Origin: Lepturacanthus savala
Lineage: Eukaryota > Chordata > Actinopteri > Scombriformes > Trichiuridae
Reading direction: 5' to 3'
DNA: 64,000 nucleotides
Assembly: GCA_030544235.1 (NCBI GenBank)
Contig: CM060473.1
Coordinates: 26,713,198-26,777,197 of the forward strand
In this document: positions 58,911-64,000 of the stretch, piece after piece
Layout of the letters: every line of letters starts with the position of its first letter
How positions within the stretch are numbered: the first letter of the stretch is position 1
Made by a program: the position numbers and the translations under genes
The notes under the pieces: generated by a model
Database searches by the model: none
What the model saw: the letters and a program-made list of their open reading frames with translations, nothing else
Told to the model about the DNA's origin: nothing

Positions 58911-59655
58911 AACGTGATTTTCTGTCAGAAAATGAATTATTTGACCTGATCTGTGTCCTTTTTACTGTTAAAATACCTTTAAAAGGACAATATAACACAA
59001 TTCTAACTCAGATATTGTGAGTTAAAGGTCGTTTTTGCATAAAATCCTTGAATATATTTAATCTCACTCACTATTACCTGTTCAAATACGTTTAAAGGGA
59101 CAGTACAACACAAAAAATGACCACATCACTGTATTTTTTCTTTACTTTTCTACTTTAAGTAGTTTTGAAACCAGAACTTTTACACTTTTACTTGAGTAAA
59201 AAGCTTAAATCGATGCTTCAACTTCTACAGAAGTATTTAAAACCATATATATGTATCTTAGGCATAGAAAGGCTTAGAAATGTTGTGCATATATAATTAT
59301 ATTTATATTATGAAACCTTTTAATCCTGAATATATGAATGTAATACAAAAATATAAATTGAAGATATATAAATATACATGTGGGGGGATCTCAATTTTTC
59401 TGTAAAAGAGAGAATAATTTACTTTATTTAACAAGATTGTTTTTGTTCATCTGTTTGACTTTGTTTTTTTGTTTATTTTATGAATTTTGACCTTCTATCA
59501 TTCAAATTAATTGTTAAATGACTTTAAATTACAGCAACTGATGAAGGTAAATTCCAGGCAGAGCTGCTGACTCACTCACTTTCTGTGTTAATGTGTTTCT
59601 CTACAACTTTACCCATAGAAAATGAATAAACATGAAGACAAGTCAGCGTTTATTG
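58911..59655 (+). other. SSH1 intron 3, no feature
   Basis: AT-rich, with two short related stretches ('ggacaatataacacaattc' near 58985 and 'gggacagtacaacacaaaa' near 59097). No exon of SSH1 recognised. Confidence 0.45.
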
Positions 59656-60618
59656 CAGTGGTTCTCAAAGTGGGGTCCGGGGACCCCCCGGGGGTCCTTC
59701 AGGACGAGCCAGGAGGTCCCCAGAAAAAAGAATTTATTCTCACTGTAATTCCACAATAACAGATTGTAGGACCATTTATATAGAGGACTGCTATTATTTA
59801 AAATAAATAAATAAATGTGTTTATTTTAACTATTTTAAAGTAATAATAATAAATATATCATTACATGTATATTATTAATAATTGTATTAATTAATTTATT
59901 ACATTATAAATTCATTTAATAAATAAATAATTTATTATTATGATGTATTTATTATTTTATTATTATTATTATTAATTTATTTTAGTGATATTTATTTTAT
60001 TTTTTATATTAAGGTAAAAATGAATGGGGGAAACAAACAAATACAAATTTTAATATAATATTAAAAAATAATAAAAAGAACAAAAATAAAATAATACAGA
60101 CTTTCATTTATTGTAGAATTAGTTAAATGGGTCATTAAATAAATATGGACATTTACATATATATATATATATATTAATATATATATTAATTAATATTAAT
60201 TCTTGATTGATGTATTAGGACTGCCATTATTTAAAATAAATAAATGCATTTATTTTAACAAATATAAAGAAATAATAATAAATGTATCATTATATATATA
60301 TACATATTTATTATTAATAATTGTATTGTTATTTATTAAATTATTAAATAATTTAATAAATCAATTTATTACTATTATTATTATATTATATATGTATTTA
60401 TTGTATTTATTATTATTGTTATTATTATTAATAATTAATTTTAGTGATATTTATTTATTTTATTTTTTATATTAAGGTTAAAATGAATGGGGGAAACAAA
60501 CACATAAAAAAGGAATAAAAATTTTAATTTTAATATAATATTAAAAAATAATAAAAAGAACGAAAATAAAATAATACAGACTTTCATTTATTGTAGAATT
60601 AGTAAATAAATATGGACA

Positions 60619-60649
<31 letters not shown>

Positions 60650-60660
60650 ATTCTTGATTG
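59656..60660 (-). repeat. hAT/Charlie-like end plus ~430-bp direct duplication
   Basis: Opens with 'cagtggttctcaaagtgggg' and 'tccggggacccc', the end of the 24596-25485 family in reverse. Then 59785-60165 and 60215-60640 repeat each other ('gaatgggggaaacaaaca', 'aatacagactttcatttatt', 'tatggacatttacatatata'). Confidence 0.75.
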
Positions 60661-61100
60661 ATGTATTAAGCTAAACTCTAGTTTTTTGTGATTTTTAACT
60701 TGAAAACTTTAAGAAATACATTTCTTTTCTGTTGATTCGGGTTCTTTGAGCAATGGCCTGGCCGGTGTCTTTGTTTTTTTTAATTATTTTTTTTAATGCC
60801 AACACTGAAAGCCACGATTAATGGTTTTAAAGACACAAGGCCTGATGGGAAACGGCCGGGATGATGCCAAGCCGTTTGGCAAGTGCAGGGCGGCCGTGTC
60901 CGCTCTACCAGCCACTTTGTCAGGTAACCCACATATTTGCTGGTTCCCGCTTTGTTCTCAAAAAACACTTTTGGCTGCGGAAATAGTTGTGTGATTTCCC
61001 GGTAACCATGGCCTCCTGGGAGGGAAAGAAGAGACTCGTGCAAAGTGCTGGATGGAGATTTTCTGGCTAAAGAAACACTATTTCTGATGCTGTAATATAT
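60661..61100 (+). other. Unique GC-richer block in SSH1 intron 3
   Basis: About 60730-61060 is clearly less AT-rich and less repetitive than its surroundings, with no SSH1-like frame. It could be a conserved noncoding element; nothing more can be said from one sequence. Confidence 0.4.
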
Positions 61101-61109
61101 GCTGTGTAT

Positions 61110-64000
61110 ATGCTGCTGCTATAATAGTAAACTGATGATCTTTGGGTTGTGGAACGATAAAAGACAACATTTTACTATTCAATAATCGTTATTATTAGTT
61201 ATTTTTAAGAAGGAAATGTCTAAATTCTCTGGTTCCAGCTTCTCTTCTCTGAGTGTCTTCTATATCCCCTTCAGATATATGGATTTTTCACAAATAAACG
61301 ATAATAATCACTTTAAAATCCATTAAATTACTTCTACTTCTTCTTCTCTTATTAAAAATTCCTAAATCTATGAATATATCAAAGTATGAGTGTTCATCAG
61401 GAAATGAAGAACTTGTTATCTTGAATTATAAATGATTGGTTCCTTATATTTGTGATGTAGGAAATCCTGCCTAATAGAACGATTAATCGATTAGTAATCT
61501 TCAACTATATTGATAATCAATATGTCATTTTTAAGTAGAAAATGTCCAAATTCTCTGGTTCCAGCTTCTCTTCTCTCATTATTTCCTGGTTTCTTTAGTC
61601 TCTAGAATAATAAACTGATGATCTTTGGGTTTGTGATGTCACAGAGTCAGTTCTTCAAAATGTGTTGTCTTTTATTTTGAAAGGTCACTGATATTTGAGG
61701 AACTTCTTTTTTTGTTAAAGTAGAAACTGGACAGTATCTGTATCAGATTAGTCTGGGTTGTGGACAAAAAATATTAGGTTTTAGGACGTTTTAGGTTGAA
61801 TGGAAACACTGATCCACATTTTACATCATTTAATGAACCAAATGACTAATCGATTAATCGTTTGATAATCGGTTTAAATCATTATTAAGAAGAAAATGTC
61901 TAAATTCTCTGGTTCCAGCTTCTCTTCTCTGATTATTTCCTGGTTTCTTTAGTCTCTATAATAATAAACTGATGATCTTTGGGTTTGTGATGTCACAGAG
62001 TTAGTTTTTCAAAATATGTTGTCTTTTATTTTGAAAGGTCACTGACATTTGAGAAACTTTTATTTGTTAAAGTAGAAACTGGACAGTATCTGTATCAGAT
62101 TAGTCTGTTTAAAGAGGAAATAACAGCTTTAAGTGATAAAAATACCTGATGAACTCATCTAGAGCTGCAATGATTAGTTGATTAATCGATTAGTTGCAAC
62201 TATTACATTAATTGACAACTATTTTGATAATCAATTAATTGATTTGACTCATTTTTTAAGTAGAAAATGTCTAAATTCTCTGGTTCCAGCTTCTCTTCTC
62301 TGATTATTTCCTGGTTTCTTTAGTCTCTATAATAATAAACTGATGATCTTTGGGCAAAAAAGACATTTTAGGTTAAATTATCAGCTTTAGGAAACACTTA
62401 TTGATATTTGATTAATCATTTCCTTAATCTATATATTAATTGAGTATCAGAATTGTCGTTATTAAGCCAACAACGAACAACAATGACTAAACTGATGCTG
62501 AATCTTTTAATTAATATTAACCTTGAAGGCCTTTTTTATACATACATATGTAAAAATCTATTTTCCAGGCCACAACTTAAGCGTCTTAGTGTTTCCTGAG
62601 ATAAAAAGACGAGTGTACGTGACCAGACAGAGTCGAACACTTTCTGTTTCACGCCAGTCGCTGCAATTAAAACCAGTCAGAATGACACGATGCTTCTACC
62701 TGTTGTGACCTGTTAGAAACACAACATCGTTGGCTGCTAATCAACAGCTACCTCATATTAATCCCACATCCTGTTATTTACACGCTCCACTGACATAACT
62801 CAGCTCAGACTGGACTCAGGATGTGACAAAGACGAAGATTTGTGGCTGATTTGTTCATTTACTCGTAGGAAATGAGGGAATTCCTCATTAAAAAACACAG
62901 ATCAGTCACTAGGCAGCACTTTAATTCATAGTATTTAGCAGCTATGCTTTAATTTATATGAGCTCATTGTTTCCCAGCATGCATTGCGTTCGTATTAATG
63001 TTAAATAAGGTCTTATAGCTACTGATTAATTGATTAGTTGTCAACTGTTTTGGTAATCGATTATCAGTATTCGTCGATAATCAACTATTATGAGTTGTTA
63101 ATTGCATCTGTCTGTGATGTTACAAATAGAGTATCTGATATAATGATTAATTGTCAACTTTTACATTAATCAACTAATTTAAGGATTGATTAATTGATTT
63201 GAGTCAATTTTCAGAAGAAAATGTCCAAATTCTCTGGTTCCAGCTTCTCTTCTCTGATTATTTCCTGGTTTCTTTAGTCTCTATAATAATAAACTGATGA
63301 TCTTTGGGTTTGTGATGTCACAGAGTCACTTCTTAAAAATCTATTATCTTTTATTTTGAAAGGTCACTGACATTTGAAAAACTTATATTTACTAAACTGG
63401 ACAGTATCTGTAGTCAGATTAATGTTTAAAGAGGAAATAACAACTTTAAGTGATAAAAATACCTGATGAACTCATCTAGAGCTGCAATGATTAGTTGATT
63501 AATCGATTAGTTGCAACTATTACATTAATCTAATCCAATTAATCAATTTTTAAAGTAGAAAATGTCCAAATTCTCTGGTTCCAGCTTCTCTTCTCTGATT
63601 ATTTCCTGGTTTCTTTAGTCTCTATAATAATAAACTGATGATCTTTGGGTTTGTGATGTCACAGACTCAGTTCTTCAAAATGTGTTGTCTTTTATTTTGA
63701 AAGGTCATTGACATTTGAGAAACTTCCTCTTGTTAAAGTAGAAACTGGACAGTATCTGTATCAGATTAGTCTGTTTAAAGAGGAAATAACAGCTTTAAGT
63801 GATAAAAATACCTGATGAACTCATCTAGAGCTGCAATGATTAGTTGATTAATCAATTAGTTGCAACTATTACATTAATCAACAACTATTTAATAATCGAT
63901 TAATTGATTTGAGTCATTTTTTAAGTAGAAAATGTCCAAATTCTCTGGTTCCAGCTTCTCTTCTCTGATTATTTCCTGGTTTCTTTAGTCTCTATAATAA
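61110..64000 (+). repeat. Array of abundant-element copies, forward orientation, ~340-370-bp compound units
   Basis: 'tctctggttccagcttctct' occurs near 61225, 61553, 61909, 62280, 63235, 63575 and 63945. Between successive copies sit 'gtgatgtcacagagtcagtt', 'cttttattttgaaaggtcac', 'gaaactggacagtatctgta' and 'gatgaactcatctagagctgc'. 62460-63000 is a unique gap in the array. Confidence 0.9.

Overview
The window is vertebrate nuclear DNA, almost certainly from a ray-finned (teleost, probably percomorph-like) fish. Four multi-exon genes can be read by hand from splice sites, exon phases and protein similarity to families I know: USP30 (minus, 3' end beyond the left edge), SVOP (plus, complete coding region), DAO (minus, complete coding region) and SSH1 (plus, only its first three coding exons before the right edge). 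As far as I recall, the order and alternating orientation match the human 12q24.11 block SSH1-DAO-SVOP-USP30, so this is conserved vertebrate synteny. The fish call rests on the repeat content: a Tc1-type transposon, several hAT-like short elements, a very abundant 'gggctgcaacta...cgattaatc' element, very long TA, GT and CA tracts, and a LINE fragment.

Layout: 1-7.0 kb holds seven coding exons of USP30, a mitochondrial outer-membrane deubiquitinase, with introns full of CA-type satellite and an 11-bp minisatellite. 7.0-8.78 kb is the region between the divergent USP30 and SVOP starts. It contains a four-copy repeat, a CT/GT tract and a near-perfect RE1/NRSE (REST site) 74 bp before the SVOP start codon. 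8.785-24.356 kb carries 16 SVOP coding exons (552 codons, a 12-helix MFS transporter of synaptic vesicles). 24.4-29.1 kb is the tail-to-tail intergenic region, AT-rich and full of decayed elements. 29.138-38.816 kb carries ten coding exons of DAO (345 aa, peroxisomal D-amino-acid oxidase, all catalytic residues present, C-terminal SHL). Its intron has a nested, decayed Tc1 element, and a palindromic E-box plus GC box lie near a likely noncoding first exon at about 41.7 kb. 43.025 kb to the end is the 5' part of SSH1 (Slingshot cofilin phosphatase 1), with two large introns. A candidate alternative first coding exon at 52.1 kb has exactly the splice phase needed to join exon 3.

The four genes do not form a pathway; they are neighbours by conserved synteny. 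I found no RNA gene, no CRISPR array and no bacterial-type defence or mobile gene system. The observations most worth checking are the SSH1 alternative exon, the SVOP RE1, the triplicated 3' splice site before the last SVOP exon, a ~1.15-kb near-identical segment that fills SVOP intron 2 and recurs in an SSH1 intron, and direct repeats flanking the USP30 catalytic-cysteine exon. Protein-level calls were made by reading; exon edges come from GT/AG sites and phase bookkeeping, and no alignment was run.
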